The position numbers and the translations under genes are program-made. The notes below the pieces were generated by a model. The model ran no database searches. It was given only the letters and a program-made list of their open reading frames with translations, and was not told the origin of the DNA. From Coriobacteriia bacterium (lineage in GTDB: Bacteria > Actinomycetota > Coriobacteriia > Anaerosomatales > JAUVQN01), in the NCBI GenBank assembly GCA_030598125.1, contig JAUVQN010000039.1, positions 1 through 9,770 on the forward strand: DNA of 9,770 bases, in the 5' to 3' direction. Of the stretch, positions 1-7,024 are shown in pieces (positions within the stretch are counted from its first letter, which is position 1; every line of letters starts with the position of its first letter).

Positions 1-1443
1 CGCCTGCGACGTGGACCTGATCGTCTCCCGGTAGGGGATCCTGAGCGGGATCGTCTCCGCGTCCACGTTGTACTTGCTCTTGAGGCGCGTGAGCGCGACG
101 TCGATCTGGACCTCGCCCAGCCCGGACAGGACCGTCTGGTGCGTCTCGGAGTCGCGCCGGATGTGCAGTGTGGGCTCCACTTCGACGATCCTGTTGATTC
201 CCTGGCCCAGCTTGTCCTCGTCGGTCCGGGTCTTCGCCTGGATGGCCACCGCGTACAGCGGGTTGGGGAAGGGAAGGTCGGTGAAGGCCACATCCCCGTC
301 GGCGCTCAGCGTGTCGTTCGTACCCGTGCCTGCGAGCTTGGAGAGGATCGCGATGGAGCCGGCCGCCGCGCCGGAGACCTCGAACGTCTCCTTGCCGCGC
401 ATCCCGTAGACGTGCGCGATGCGCTCCTTGTCGCCGCTCCGTACGTTCACGAGCTGGCGCTCGGGCTCGAGCTCGCCCGCGACCACCTTGCAGAAGTTGA
501 TCCGGCCCACATACGGGTCGGACATCGTCTTGAAGACGAACAAGCTCGTCGGGCCGCTCGGGTCGACCGGCTGCTCTCCGCCGTCCTGGGTGGCGAAGGG
601 CGGGTGCTCGGTCGGCGGCGGGAAGAAGGACACGATCTCGTCGAGCAGGTCCCCGACACCCGCGAACGTCATCGCGGAGCCACAGAACACCGGGTAGAAG
701 GCGCCCTCCTCGATGGCGAGCTCCAGGAGTCGCTCGACGTCCTCCTGAGTGAGCTCCTCACCCTCCAAGTACTTCTCCATGAGCTCGTCGTCGGCTTCGG
801 CTACGAGCTCGACGAGCTTCTCTCGGGCGTCGTCCGCCGCGGAGGCGAGCTTGTCAGGGATGGCGGTCTTCTCGAGCTTGCCGTCCTCGCGGACGTAGGC
901 CTGCATGCGGATGACGTCGACGACGCCCTTGAACTCGTGCTCCGCGCCGATCGGGATCTGCACGGCCCCCACGCGATTCCCGAAGGCTCGCTCGAGGCCG
1001 GCCATCGCGGCGTCGAAGTCGGCGTGTTCCTTGTCCATACGGTTGACAAAGAAGGCTCGCGCGATACCCATGTCAGCGGCGACGTCCCACAGTCGCTCCG
1101 TCTGCACCTCGGGTCCCGCGACCGCGTCGATGACGAAGAGGGCCGTCTCGACGGCGGAGAGCCCGGCGACGGCTTCGCCCATGAAGTCCGCGTAGCCCGG
1201 CGTGTCGACGAACGTCACCTGCGTTCCCTGGTGGGTGACGGGAGCGAGCGACAAGCCGACGGACACCCTCCGCTTGATCTCTTCCTCGTCGTAGTCGAGG
1301 TTCGAATGCTCCTCGTCGACCGAGCCGAGACGCGAGGTCTCGCCCGTGACGAAGAGGACCGCCTCGGCGAGTGACGTCTTGCCCGCGCCGCTGTGTCCGA
1401 CGAGCGCGACGTTACGGATGATGTCGGTGGTCGGTGTCCCCAA
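1..1443 (-). CDS. Elongation factor G-like GTPase (EF-G-2/FusA2 type), 3' end outside window
   Basis: Translational GTPase of the EF-G family, cytoplasmic and ribosome-associated by homology. The 481 residues seen cover the G domain, domain II and the start of domain III; a full EF-G is about 690 residues. The P-loop GHSGAGKT is at 16-23, DTPG at 80-83, NRMD (for the usual NKxD) at 134-137, and GSA (G5) follows CG near the end of the G domain. Switch I reads LDYDEEEIKRRVSVGLSLAP and lacks the usual RGITI block. DTPG is followed by YADF rather than HVDF, so the catalytic His is Tyr. Both traits fit the EF-G-2/FusA2 paralogue group rather than housekeeping fusA. The start is TTG at 1443, nine bases after AGGAGG (1458-1453); no ATG or GTG lies in frame just upstream. 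Family membership is near certain; the exact cellular role is not known. Confidence 0.93.
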   Translation of the reverse strand, partial: MGTPTTDIIRNVALVGHSGAGKTSLAEAVLFVTGETSRLGSVDEEHSNLDYDEEEIKRRVSVGLSLAPVTHQGTQVTFVDTPGYADFMGEAVAGLSAVETALFVIDAVAGPEVQTERLWDVAADMGIARAFFVNRMDKEHADFDAAMAGLERAFGNRVGAVQIPIGAEHEFKGVVDVIRMQAYVREDGKLEKTAIPDKLASAADDAREKLVELVAEADDELMEKYLEGEELTQEDVERLLELAIEEGAFYPVFCGSAMTFAGVGDLLDEIVSFFPPPTEHPPFATQDGGEQPVDPSGPTSLFVFKTMSDPYVGRINFCKVVAGELEPERQLVNVRSGDKERIAHVYGMRGKETFEVSGAAAGSIAILSKLAGTGTNDTLSADGDVAFTDLPFPNPLYAVAIQAKTRTDEDKLGQGINRIVEVEPTLHIRRDSETHQTVLSGLGEVQIDVALTRLKSKYNVDAETIPLRIPYRETIRSTSQA

Positions 1444-1502
1444 GTTCGATCGCCTCCTGTACCCGCATGCTGGCGGCCGTCCGGCCTCATGGCGTGGCAC
1501 CT

Positions 1503-1508
1503 ATCATA
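1503..1508 (-). promoter_or_regulatory. Candidate -10 box for the EF-G-like gene
   Basis: On the minus strand the hexamer TATGAT (5 of 6 matches to TATAAT) lies about 60 bases before the TTG start. The -35 position at 17-base spacing reads TGGAAG, a poor match. This is an AT-rich island in very GC-rich DNA, which is the main support. A 5' leader of about 50 nt is implied. It contains the dyad GGCCG-TC-CGGCC (1475-1486), which may be chance. Confidence 0.4.
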
Positions 1509-1559
1509 TGCGTTGGCCCTGGCCGCTTCCAGCGGCGTTTCCCGCGCCGTCACACCCAC

Positions 1560-1568
1560 TGCTAGAAT
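1560..1568 (+). promoter_or_regulatory. Candidate extended -10 promoter for the rightward block
   Basis: TGCTAGAAT reads as an extended -10 element (TGn followed by TAGAAT, 5 of 6 to TATAAT). No good -35 is visible; TTCCCG at 1539-1544 is the nearest T-rich match with 18-base spacing. The extended TG could compensate. A transcript would begin near 1575, giving a leader of about 66 nt. It is the only promoter-like site I found for the cyclophilin-TPR-ndk-rnf series. Confidence 0.45.
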
Positions 1569-1572
1569 GGTC

Positions 1573-1588
1573 GCTGGCCGTCGCCAGC
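1573..1588 (+). promoter_or_regulatory. Perfect 6-bp hairpin at the predicted 5' end of the cyclophilin mRNA
   Basis: GCTGGC and GCCAGC form a perfect 6-bp stem around the four-base loop CGTC. It sits just downstream of the candidate -10 element, so it would lie at or near the very 5' end of the transcript. There it could slow 5' end decay. In GC-rich DNA such stems also arise by chance, so this is a weak call. Confidence 0.25.
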
Positions 1589-1640
1589 TGGGAGGGCGGC
1601 TCGCGCGGACGTCGTGTCCACGAAGGGAGTCTCATCGCGT

Positions 1641-2351
1641 ATGAGTCGTAGGACCACACGCGCACCCATAGTGATCCTCGTGCTGGCGGCGCTCATCGCC
1701 GCCGTCTTCGCGCTGCAGGGTTGCACGCAGGACGATCCGGCCGACACTTCTTCGGAGAACGGTGCCGAGGACGGCGCCGCCGAGAGCGGCGGGGAGAGCG
1801 CCGAAGCTGCCTCTGAGGAGACGACCGCATCCGGTTCCGACGATTCGATGGGGGACGAGCCCGTGGGATTCCATGTATCTGACGTAGAGGTCGTGGGCGA
1901 CGAGATCGCCGTCATAACCACGCCCAAGGGCGTCATCAAGTTCGAGCTCCTTTCCGAGGACGCCCCGAACCATGTGGCGAGCTTCGTAGAGCTGACGGAG
2001 CAGGGCTTCTACGACGGGAGCAAGTTCCACAGGGTCGAGCCCGGCTTCGTGATCCAGGGAGGCGACCCGCTCTCCAAGACGGACGACCCGATGGTCGGCA
2101 CCGGCAGTCCGGGCTACAACCTCGAGGCGGAGTTCAACGACCGGCCGCATCTGGACGGCACCGTGTCGATGGCGCGGGCTCAGGATCCCGACTCGGCGGG
2201 CTCGCAGTTCTTCATCTGCATGGGGGCGCAGCCCTTCCTGGACGGCCAGTACACCGTCTTCGGGCAGGTGACCGAGGGGCTCGACGTCGTCTACGAGATC
2301 GCGGTGGGCGACGAGATGGAGAGCGTCAAGATCGAGCACGCCGGCCAGTGA
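1641..2351 (+). CDS. Lipoprotein-type cyclophilin peptidyl-prolyl cis-trans isomerase
   Basis: Predicted to catalyse cis-trans isomerisation of X-Pro bonds in exported proteins. The 236-residue product starts with basic residues, a hydrophobic stretch (10-25) and a lipobox LQGC with Cys28, so it is probably lipid-anchored outside the membrane. An acidic, Ser/Ala-rich linker (about 29-80) leads to a cyclophilin domain (about 88-236). Key residues are the catalytic FHRV with Arg131, QGGD with Gln139, and SQFF with Gln189 and Phe191. The Trp typical of human cyclophilin A is Phe in PFLDG, common in bacterial forms. I chose ATG at 1641, with AAGGGAG (1623-1629) eleven bases upstream. An in-frame GTG at 1614 would add nine residues before the signal peptide and is less likely. 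It is divergent from the EF-G-like gene, and the TPR gene follows after 43 bases. Confidence 0.92.
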   Translation: MSRRTTRAPIVILVLAALIAAVFALQGCTQDDPADTSSENGAEDGAAESGGESAEAASEETTASGSDDSMGDEPVGFHVSDVEVVGDEIAVITTPKGVIKFELLSEDAPNHVASFVELTEQGFYDGSKFHRVEPGFVIQGGDPLSKTDDPMVGTGSPGYNLEAEFNDRPHLDGTVSMARAQDPDSAGSQFFICMGAQPFLDGQYTVFGQVTEGLDVVYEIAVGDEMESVKIEHAGQ

Positions 2352-2394
2352 CTGCTGCTGGACCGGCAGCTCGGTAGGGGGGCGAGGGGCGGAA

Positions 2395-3669
2395 GTGGAC
2401 CAGGCGCGGTTCCAAGAGGCTGAGCAGGCCTACGCGCAGGGCGACTACCGGAGCGCGGCCAAGGAGTTCCTGGAGGCTGCCGGCGACGGCCCCGGCTCCG
2501 GCCCGGCGCTGCACATGGCGGGCAACTCGCTCATGCGTCTCGGGCGCTACGACGACGCGATCACCACCTACGGTGCGGCACTCGACGACCACACGTACGA
2601 CCGCCTCGGTACGGTGGCGGCGAACCTCGGCGCGGCGTATCGGAAGATGGATCGCGTCGACGCGGCGCTCGCCGCGTACGGCGCGGCGTTGGACGAGCCC
2701 GACTACGCTCCCCGCTACAAGGCGATCCAGGGACGTGCGGGGGCGCTCTACGACCTCGGCAGGCTGGAGGAGGCCGCCGCTGCGTACCGGTCGGCCGCGC
2801 TGGAGGGCGACAACCCAGACCCGGGCAAGGCTCTCAACAACCTCGGACTGACGTACATGGCGCTCGGGCGGGCAGCGGACGCGGTCGAGGCGTACAAGGC
2901 CGCGCTCGAGATGGACAGCTACACGAACAAGGGGCGCGCGGCAGCGAACTTGGGGCTCGCGCTCTCGCGGCTCGGGCGGCACGAGGAGGCCGTCGCCGCA
3001 TTCGAGGAAGCCCGGGCACACGACTTCGAGCTCTCCGAAGGCTTCCAGCAGGCGTATCGCGTGAGCACGGACGTGGTGGTCGCGGCGGCGATGGCCGCGC
3101 AGCCGGCCGAAGCGGCGCCGGAGCTCGCCGACGAGGTGGAGACGGACGACGCCGTCGAAGACGAGGAGGAGATCGTCGACTCGGACTTCTTCACGAGGAC
3201 CGAGGACGACATGCGCCGGCTCGACAAGGAGGCCAAACGCGACGCCCGGGCGCAGCGGCAGGGGACGCGCGGGATCGTGGGCCGTGTCGCGATCGTGGCC
3301 GGGCTCGTGCTCGTGATCGCGCTGGCGGCGTGGGGAGCCTGGTACACCGGCCTCGGCTACCCGACGCAGGGGAGTACCGTCGACGGACTGATGGAGTCGT
3401 ACTCCGCGGGAGAGCCGGTCGACCGGTACTGGGGCGGCGCCGTGCCGGCGGCCGATATCGAGAAGGAGATGGCCAAGCTCCCGCCGAATCATACGGAATA
3501 CGCCATCGACGCGGTGACGCGCGGTGCGGGGGAGTCGACAGTGAAGATCACGGTCACGCTCGAGGAGGGCGCTCCGCTGCACTACGACATACTCATGGCC
3601 CGCGAGGGCGTGGGTTGGAAGGTCACCGGGGTCGAGAACGATTGGCGAAGCACGGGCGGCGGCACCTGA
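2395..3669 (+). CDS. Membrane-anchored TPR protein of unknown function
   Basis: A 424-residue protein of unknown specific role. Residues 1-216 hold six tandem tetratricopeptide-like repeats, each with the G-x-Y/A helix A pattern and a helix B such as DDAITTYGAAL. The repeat period is 35-37 residues rather than the classic 34. A linker (about 217-292) is first Ala-rich, then strongly acidic, then basic (KEAKRDARAQRQ), followed by one transmembrane segment (about 297-317). The last 105 or so residues form a small domain ending in a GWKVTGVE strand, which faintly recalls NTF2-like folds. By the positive-inside rule the TPR part is cytoplasmic and the C-terminal domain is outside. The start is GTG at 2395 behind a G-rich stretch, so the Shine-Dalgarno is not sharply defined. 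It is likely co-transcribed with its neighbours. TPRs usually bind proteins, so a scaffold role is an inference. Confidence 0.85.
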   Translation: MDQARFQEAEQAYAQGDYRSAAKEFLEAAGDGPGSGPALHMAGNSLMRLGRYDDAITTYGAALDDHTYDRLGTVAANLGAAYRKMDRVDAALAAYGAALDEPDYAPRYKAIQGRAGALYDLGRLEEAAAAYRSAALEGDNPDPGKALNNLGLTYMALGRAADAVEAYKAALEMDSYTNKGRAAANLGLALSRLGRHEEAVAAFEEARAHDFELSEGFQQAYRVSTDVVVAAAMAAQPAEAAPELADEVETDDAVEDEEEIVDSDFFTRTEDDMRRLDKEAKRDARAQRQGTRGIVGRVAIVAGLVLVIALAAWGAWYTGLGYPTQGSTVDGLMESYSAGEPVDRYWGGAVPAADIEKEMAKLPPNHTEYAIDAVTRGAGESTVKITVTLEEGAPLHYDILMAREGVGWKVTGVENDWRSTGGGT

Positions 3670-3672
3670 GGG

Positions 3673-3700
3673 TCCCTCCGCTCGCAGGTACGAGGAGGGA
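3673..3700 (+). promoter_or_regulatory. Hairpin containing the ndk ribosome-binding site
   Basis: TCCCTC (3673-3678) pairs with GAGGGA (3695-3700), and CTCG (3681-3684) with CGAG (3691-3694). This gives ten base pairs, a two-base bulge and a six-base loop (3685-3690). The right arm carries the ndk Shine-Dalgarno GGAGGGA, and the start codon follows nine bases later. There is no T-run, so it does not look like an intrinsic terminator. Occlusion of the ribosome-binding site, relieved by ribosomes finishing the upstream gene, is a plausible role. Confidence 0.45.
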
Positions 3701-3709
3701 CAGCACGAG

Positions 3710-4108
3710 ATGGAGCGCACGTTCGTGATGATCAAGCCCGACGCGGTGGCGAGGGGGCTGGCCGGCCGCATCATCTCCCGTTTCGAGGATGCGGGACTCA
3801 CCATCGAGAGGATGGACATGGTCTCGCTCACCCGCGAGCAGGCGGGCCGCAACTACGCCGAGCACGAGGGCAAGCCCTTCTACGATGGACTCATCGACTA
3901 CGTGACGTCCGGGCCCGTGGTGAAGATGGTGATCTCCGGCGAAGGCGCCGTCACCATCTGCCGCAAGCTCATCGGAGCGACGGACCCGGCCGAGGCCGCG
4001 CCGGGCACGATCCGCGGGGACTTGGGCCTGGTGCTCGACGCGAATCTGGCCCACGGATCGGACTCGGCTGAGAGCGCCGAGCGCGAGACAGGGATCTTCT
4101 TCGGCTAG
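3710..4108 (+). CDS. ndk: Nucleoside diphosphate kinase
   Basis: Transfers the gamma-phosphate of ATP to nucleoside diphosphates through a phospho-histidine, keeping cytoplasmic NTP and dNTP pools balanced. The 132-residue sequence begins MERTFVMIKPDAV with the nucleotide-binding Lys9. The active-site stretch NLAHGSDS carries His115. The stretch ATDPAEAAPGTIRGDLG is the conserved segment before it. The protein ends at ETGIFFG, some residues shorter than typical bacterial enzymes of about 140-150, but all catalytic parts are present. The ATG at 3710 follows GGAGGGA with nine-base spacing, and this site is inside a predicted hairpin. It lies 40 bases after the TPR gene and 30 before rnfC. Its link to energy metabolism here may be only positional. 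Confidence 0.97.
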   Translation: MERTFVMIKPDAVARGLAGRIISRFEDAGLTIERMDMVSLTREQAGRNYAEHEGKPFYDGLIDYVTSGPVVKMVISGEGAVTICRKLIGATDPAEAAPGTIRGDLGLVLDANLAHGSDSAESAERETGIFFG

Positions 4109-4138
4109 ACGCCGCAGGGCGGACGGGGGAGCGCGACG

Positions 4139-5437
4139 ATGGGACCCTCCTTCAAAGGGGGTGTGGCGACGCCGCACCACAAGAAGGCCACGGAGCACCT
4201 CGCGATCGAGCGTGCCCCCGTGCCGGAGCGGCTCGTCATCCCGATGAGCCAGCACCTCGGCGCGCCGTGCGAGCCCCTCGTCGCGAAGGGCGACCGGGTC
4301 GAGCGCGGCCAGCTTGTCGGCGACGTCGAAGCGTTCATCAGCGCCCCGGTACACTCGGCGGTCGCCGGCACGGTCGTGGAGATCACCGACACCCTGACGC
4401 CTGCGGGCTCGAGATCGCGGGCCGTGGTGATCGAGCCCAACGAGAGCCAGGAGCTCGAGCGCTTCGTGGCGGTGCCCGAGGAAGAGGACCGCGTCGCCAG
4501 GGTGCGTGCGGCCGGCGTGGTCGGCATGGGCGGGGCGATGTTCCCCTCCTCCGTGAAGCTCAAGCCGCCTCGCGAGTTCACGCTCGAGACCGTAATCGTG
4601 AACGGATGCGAGTGTGAGCCGTTCCTCACATGCGATCACCGGACGATGGTCGAGCTGCCCGAGCGCGTGACGGCGGGCGCCCGCCTCGTCGCCGACATCA
4701 CGGGCGCGTCGCGCGTCGTCATCGGCGTGGAGGACAACAAGCCGGACGCCGTCGAGGCGCTCCGCACGCAGGCTGGCAGCGACATCGAGGTGATGGCGCT
4801 CAAGACGAAGTACCCGCAGGGCGCCGAGAAGCAGCTCATCATGGCCGTCGCCGGCAAGGAAGTGCCAAAGGGACAGCTCCCTGCGGCGACCGGGGCGCTC
4901 GTCCACAACGTGGGCACCGTGGCCGCCATCGCCGACGCGGTCGAGCGGGGCCGGCCGCTCATCGAGCGGGTGGTGACCGTCACGGGTGCGGTGCGGCGGC
5001 CGGGCAACTACCTGGCGGTCGTCGGAACGAGCATCGCCGACCTCGTCGAGCATGCGGGTGGGCTTCACGACGACGTCGAGGTCGTGTTCGCTGGCGGCCC
5101 GATGACGGGCTTCGCGCTCGCCTCCCTCGACGTACCCGTCGTCAAGGGGACGTCGGGTGTCGTGGCGCTGCGTGCGGGCGAGACGAGGCCGGAGGTCGGC
5201 GAGGACCAGCCATGCATCCGCTGCGGACGCTGTCCCGAGGCGTGCCCGATATTCCTGCAGCCGTTCGCCATCGCCTCACACGCCGACGCCGACGACTGGG
5301 ACGGCGCCCACCACTACCATGCGCTCGACTGCATCGAGTGCGGTGCCTGCTCGTTCGTCTGCCCCACGCGGCGGCCCCTTCTGCAGCTCATCAGGGTGGC
5401 CAAGCACGCGCTGCTGGACCGGGGTGAGCGCCCGTGA
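4139..5437 (+). CDS. rnfC: Rnf ion-translocating oxidoreductase, subunit C (NADH side)
   Basis: Peripheral cytoplasmic subunit that exchanges electrons with NAD(H) in the Rnf complex. The 432 residues open with the family signature FKGGVATPHHK (about 5-15). A glycine-rich VGMGGAMFP nucleotide/flavin-site region lies near 130, and NGCECEP at 155-161. An SLBB-like region comes before the ferredoxin part. Two complete CxxCxxCxxxCP motifs are present: Cys359/362/365/369 and Cys398/401/404/408, enough for two [4Fe-4S] clusters. The length fits the compact RnfC type rather than the long gammaproteobacterial form with an extended C-terminus. The ATG at 4139 has GGGGGAG seven bases upstream. It is the first gene of rnfCDGEAB and overlaps rnfD by four bases (GTGA). 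Confidence 0.97.
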   Translation: MGPSFKGGVATPHHKKATEHLAIERAPVPERLVIPMSQHLGAPCEPLVAKGDRVERGQLVGDVEAFISAPVHSAVAGTVVEITDTLTPAGSRSRAVVIEPNESQELERFVAVPEEEDRVARVRAAGVVGMGGAMFPSSVKLKPPREFTLETVIVNGCECEPFLTCDHRTMVELPERVTAGARLVADITGASRVVIGVEDNKPDAVEALRTQAGSDIEVMALKTKYPQGAEKQLIMAVAGKEVPKGQLPAATGALVHNVGTVAAIADAVERGRPLIERVVTVTGAVRRPGNYLAVVGTSIADLVEHAGGLHDDVEVVFAGGPMTGFALASLDVPVVKGTSGVVALRAGETRPEVGEDQPCIRCGRCPEACPIFLQPFAIASHADADDWDGAHHYHALDCIECGACSFVCPTRRPLLQLIRVAKHALLDRGERP

Positions 5438-6441
5438 GCGATGAGGTGGAAGAGACCCGCACGCTCAGAGTCGACTCATCGCCCCACATCGCCACGCCAC
5501 TGTCGTGCCCGCGCATCATGGGGTGGGTCGTCGCCGCGCTTCTGCCCGCGGCGCTGTGGGCACTCTGGAACATGGGCACGCCCGCGATCATCACCGTGGC
5601 CTTCGCGCTGCTGGGCGCCGTAGGGACCGAGTGGGTCTGGAACGCCGCCGCGAAGAGGCCGCAGACCATCGGGGACGGCACGGCGATCGTTACGGGGCTT
5701 CTCTTGGCCATGACGCTGCCGCCGCGCACGCCGTGGTGGATCGCGCTTGCGGGAGGCATCTTCGCTATCGCGGTGGCCAAGATGCTCTTCGGCGGTGTCG
5801 GCCACAACCTCTTCAATCCGGCGCTCGCCGGTCGCGCCTTCATCGCGGTGTCGTGGTCGGGCGTCTATGCGCTGACCACGAACCGCGGCTGGTTCGCCAC
5901 GCTCGAGATGGCCGAGGTCGAGGGCTACGACGCCGTGAGCGGCGCCACACGCCTCGCGCTCGCGGCCGCCGACCGTGCCGCCGAAGGAGCGTACGGCTTC
6001 GACCAGGCCGCCCAGTACATGGACTACCTGTTCCTGAATCTCGAGGGCTCGCTGGGCGAGGTGTCCGGCGCCCTGCTCATCCTGGGCGGACTTGTGCTCA
6101 TCGCCCGGGGGATCGTGGACTGGCGGATCCCGCTCGGATACCTCGGGACCATGGCGGTCGTGATGCTCGTCGCGGGCGAGGACCCGGTCTTCCACGTACT
6201 CGCGGGCGGAGTGCTGCTCGGCGCCTTCTTCATGGCGACCGACTACGTGACCTCCCCGATGACGAAGTGGGGCCGGGTGGTCTTCGCGATAGGGTGTGGG
6301 CTCTTCAACGCCGTTGGGCGCCTCTACGGACCGGCTCCCGAGTACACGACGTTCGCCATCCACTTCATGAACGGGCTCGCGCCGCTCATCGACAAGGCAT
6401 TCGTGCCTCGGACCTTCGGATGGGTGAAGGGCGATGGGTAG
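5434..6441 (+). CDS. rnfD: Rnf ion-translocating oxidoreductase, subunit D (covalent FMN)
   Basis: Integral membrane subunit related to NqrB that carries a covalently bound FMN in the electron path. The 335-residue protein begins with the typical SPHI segment (16-19), followed by many hydrophobic helices. The first group is about 28-130, with the RPQTIGDGTA and GHNLFNPALAGRA signatures between helices. A soluble loop bears DAVSGAT, with Thr172 as the expected flavin-attachment residue. The later block ends with the conserved stretch FMATDYVTSPMT and a final helix near GLFNAVGRLYG. The start is GTG at 5434 inside GTGA, overlapping the rnfC stop, with GGTGAG just upstream. The stop overlaps the rnfG start by eight bases. 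Flavin loading should need an ApbE-type transferase, not present in this window. Confidence 0.96.
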   Translation: MSDEVEETRTLRVDSSPHIATPLSCPRIMGWVVAALLPAALWALWNMGTPAIITVAFALLGAVGTEWVWNAAAKRPQTIGDGTAIVTGLLLAMTLPPRTPWWIALAGGIFAIAVAKMLFGGVGHNLFNPALAGRAFIAVSWSGVYALTTNRGWFATLEMAEVEGYDAVSGATRLALAAADRAAEGAYGFDQAAQYMDYLFLNLEGSLGEVSGALLILGGLVLIARGIVDWRIPLGYLGTMAVVMLVAGEDPVFHVLAGGVLLGAFFMATDYVTSPMTKWGRVVFAIGCGLFNAVGRLYGPAPEYTTFAIHFMNGLAPLIDKAFVPRTFGWVKGDG

Positions 6442-7024
6442 CTCGCCGGTGCGCCTCGTGCTCGCGGTCGTGGTGGCCTGCGTCGCGTCGGCCGCGGGCC
6501 TGAGCCTCACGTACGCCGCGACGGCGGAGCGGATCGCGGAGCAGGAGCGTATCGCCCGCGACCGGTCGCTCGAGGCCGCGCTTCCAGGGTCGGCGTCCTT
6601 CGAGGAGATCGACGACGAGGACGTGGTCGACGAAGGCGCCGAGCTGACCGAAGACGTGCTCGTTGCCGCGTACTGCGCGTACGACGAGGGCGGCGAACAC
6701 ATCGGATGGGGCGTGCATGTCGCGCCGAGGGGCTACGGCGGCGCGATCCAGATGGTGGTCGGTCTGGAAGGAGACGGTGAAGTCGCGGGCGTCAGCATCA
6801 TCTCGATGCAGGAAACGCCCGGGCTCGGCACCAGGATCGGCGAGGAGTCGTTCCTCGCGCAGTTCACGTCGTGGACGTCGGCGACGATCGAAGAGGATGC
6901 GAAGGGACTCGACGCCGTGAGCGGTGCGACCAAGTCCTACAACGGAGTGCGGAAGGGCCTGCTCGCGGCCGGTCACGTGTACGAGCTGCTCGAGAGTGAA
7001 GGCGGGTGTGCGGACGATGAATGA
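6434..7024 (+). CDS. rnfG: Rnf ion-translocating oxidoreductase, subunit G (covalent FMN)
   Basis: Membrane-anchored subunit related to NqrC, carrying the second covalent FMN on the outer side of the membrane. The 196-residue protein has one N-terminal transmembrane helix (about 6-28) and then a soluble FMN-binding domain. Visible family marks are GWGVHVAPRGYGGAIQMVVG, the ETPGLGTRI segment, and DAVSGATKSYNGV with Thr166 as the flavin-attachment residue. The ATG at 6434 overlaps the rnfD stop by eight bases with only a weak Shine-Dalgarno, which suggests translational coupling. Its end overlaps rnfE by eight bases. The C-terminus has a lone Cys in an acidic tail (EGGCADDE). Confidence 0.95.
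   Translation: MGSSPVRLVLAVVVACVASAAGLSLTYAATAERIAEQERIARDRSLEAALPGSASFEEIDDEDVVDEGAELTEDVLVAAYCAYDEGGEHIGWGVHVAPRGYGGAIQMVVGLEGDGEVAGVSIISMQETPGLGTRIGEESFLAQFTSWTSATIEEDAKGLDAVSGATKSYNGVRKGLLAAGHVYELLESEGGCADDE

Noticed and set aside
139..1374. Long open frame of 411 codons on the plus strand
   Set aside because: It runs antisense to the EF-G-like gene, whose GTPase motifs are clear. Its translation is rich in Arg, Gly and Val with no family features, as expected from GC-rich antisense frames.
2352..2394. Possible terminator hairpin (GCTGC ... GCAGC) after the cyclophilin gene
   Set aside because: Only five pairs and no T-run follows. It does not support termination.
2326..3852. Open frame of 508 codons on the minus strand
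   Set aside because: Antisense to the TPR gene and the start of ndk. Arg/Val/His-rich with no domain, and it crosses two genuine genes.
3710..4108. Ndk as a truncated pseudogene because of its short C-terminus
   Set aside because: All catalytic residues including His115 are intact and only the variable tail is short, so it is probably functional.
4109..4138. Possible terminator or promoter between ndk and rnfC
   Set aside because: Only a four-pair CCGC/GCGG stem with a three-base loop, no T-run and no -10-like sequence in 30 bases.
3623..5068. Open frame of 481 codons on the minus strand
   Set aside because: Antisense to ndk and rnfC, both certain. Composition typical of a shadow of high-GC coding DNA.
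5476..6702. Open frame of 408 codons on the minus strand
   Set aside because: Antisense to rnfD and rnfG, which carry unmistakable FMN motifs. No recognisable protein features.
6924..7016. 31-codon upstream extension of rnfE
   Set aside because: The extension lies within rnfG and has no similarity to RnfE; family homology starts at MNEWIATLRNG.
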